From Promethearchaeota archaeon (GTDB taxonomy: Archaea > Asgardarchaeota > Lokiarchaeia > Sigyniarchaeales > SOKP01): a stretch of DNA of 6,519 bases. The position numbers and the translations under genes were made by a program. Of this stretch, positions 6,119 to 6,519 are shown in pieces. Where the stretch lies: the NCBI GenBank assembly GCA_019894815.1, contig JAGXNU010000123.1:1-6519 (forward strand). The letters run 5' to 3'. The first letter of the stretch is position 1. The number at the start of each line of letters is the position of its first letter. The notes under the pieces were generated by a model. It was not told where the DNA came from. It searched no databases and was given only the letters and a program-made list of their open reading frames with translations.

Positions 6119-6367
6119 TTGAAAAACTGGGTACGATTAAATTTATTTTATCTCGGAAAATCTAAAAAACATCAAATTTTTAGAGCGAAGCGATGGGATA
6201 AATCCTTGGAAAAATTACTGTATAAACCAATATATACTGAATCTTATGAACAGATTGGTTCTATTAAAGAAATTTTTGGCCCGATTAATCTACCCTTCAT
6301 CTCAATTAAAACATCTTCCACTCATGATTTCAAACCCGAAAATAAGTTTTATGTAAAAATGGGCTAA
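6119..6367 (+). CDS. gar1: H/ACA RNP protein Gar1
   Basis: Gar1 is a small subunit of archaeal H/ACA ribonucleoproteins. It binds the pseudouridine synthase Cbf5 and helps substrate turnover during RNA-guided pseudouridylation of rRNA. The 82-residue protein carries the typical core: a first strand pair (FYLGKSKKHQIFRAK, 10-24), then IGSIKEIFGPINLPFISIKT (46-65). This corresponds to the conserved 'G-x-hydrophobic-x-D/E-I-F-G-P-hydrophobic-x-x-P-hydrophobic-hydrophobic-S-V/I-K' stretch of the Gar1/Naf1 beta barrel. Like other archaeal members it lacks the Gly/Arg-rich tails of the eukaryotic protein. The start is TTG. A stop codon lies just upstream in frame (6113-6115) and no ATG occurs before residue 81, so TTG is the only start that keeps the first strand. 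An AGGT at 6109-6112 supports it. The TFIIB-like gene follows after 58 bp, the usual archaeal arrangement. A Naf1-like role cannot be excluded. Confidence 0.85.
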   Translation: MKNWVRLNLFYLGKSKKHQIFRAKRWDKSLEKLLYKPIYTESYEQIGSIKEIFGPINLPFISIKTSSTHDFKPENKFYVKMG

Positions 6368-6383
6368 TCTTTGAAGTAGTTGT

Positions 6384-6393
6384 GAAAATATAG
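6384..6393 (+). promoter_or_regulatory. Possible separate promoter element for the TFB gene
   Basis: GAAAATATAG resembles a BRE plus TATA core and lies 33-42 bases before the ATG at 6426. Initiation near 6417 would give a leader of about 9 bases. The TFB gene may therefore be transcribed on its own as well as from the gar1 promoter. Confidence 0.3.
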
Positions 6394-6425
6394 TTAATTA
6401 GGTGTAAATCATTTCAAGTTGGAAT

Positions 6426-6519
6426 ATGGAAAATTTTGCTGCAGTAGAAAATCTAAAAGTTATAGATGGATTTTGTTTAGAGTGTGGAAAGAACGTATTG
6501 TTAGATGAAAATAGAGGGT
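6426..6519 (+). CDS. tfb: Transcription initiation factor B (TFIIB-like), N-terminal fragment
   Basis: Only 31 codons are present before the right edge. The peptide starts MENFAAVENLKVIDGFCLEC and continues GKNVLLDENRG. The C17-x2-C20 pair followed by a short acidic loop ending in RG matches the first half of the TFIIB zinc ribbon (C-x2-C...D-x-x-RGE-x-x-C). The second CxxC pair would lie just outside the window. TFB bridges TBP-bound DNA and RNA polymerase, the ribbon contacting the polymerase dock. An in-frame stop at 6405-6407 leaves the ATG at 6426 as the first start. The position behind gar1 is the main supporting context. Other zinc-ribbon proteins are possible, but the linkage makes TFB the best call. 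Confidence 0.75.
   Translation, partial: MENFAAVENLKVIDGFCLECGKNVLLDENRG

Overview
The window looks like a piece of an AT-rich archaeal chromosome (roughly 30% GC by eye). The archaeal call rests on the genes: both subunits of archaeosine synthase (ArcS and the radical SAM protein RaSEA), a Gar1-type H/ACA RNP protein, and the start of a TFIIB-like zinc ribbon. The promoters also look archaeal, with TATA-like boxes and little or no leader before several starts. An Asgard lineage such as Lokiarchaeia would fit the base composition and the divergent protein sequences, but this is only an inference.

Layout from left to right. Positions 1-43 (minus) hold the first codons of a medium-chain dehydrogenase/reductase that runs off the left edge. 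Positions 44-360 are largely non-coding. They hold a probable promoter for that gene, a small open frame of 42 codons (minus, 183-311) that adjoins an unusually GC-rich patch, and a T-rich terminator for the next gene. Positions 361-1629 (minus) encode S-adenosylhomocysteine hydrolase. A divergent promoter region (1630-1768) contains two AT-rich dyads. It separates this gene from a plus-strand regulator (1769-2725) built of two complete Lrp/AsnC modules in tandem.

Next come arcS (2805-4886) and raSEA (4867-5964), whose ends overlap by 20 bp and which are surely one transcription unit. ArcS attaches lysine to the preQ0 base at position 15 of tRNA, and RaSEA converts the lysine adduct to archaeosine. 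After a 154-bp gap with a hairpin, a T run and a good TATA box comes gar1 (6119-6367, TTG start). It is followed by the first 31 codons of a TFB gene (6426 to the right edge), the gar1-tfb neighbourhood seen in many archaea.

The plus-strand half is therefore an RNA-modification and transcription cluster: archaeosine formation, H/ACA-guided pseudouridylation and general transcription initiation. The left half is methyl-cycle metabolism (SAH removal) with a possible dedicated or global Lrp-type regulator. I found no mobile element, CRISPR array, tRNA or rRNA. The points most worth a second look are the A-rich arcS/raSEA overlap, the double Lrp protein, the altered NAD-binding loop of the SAH hydrolase, and the unexplained GC-rich patch at 300-336.
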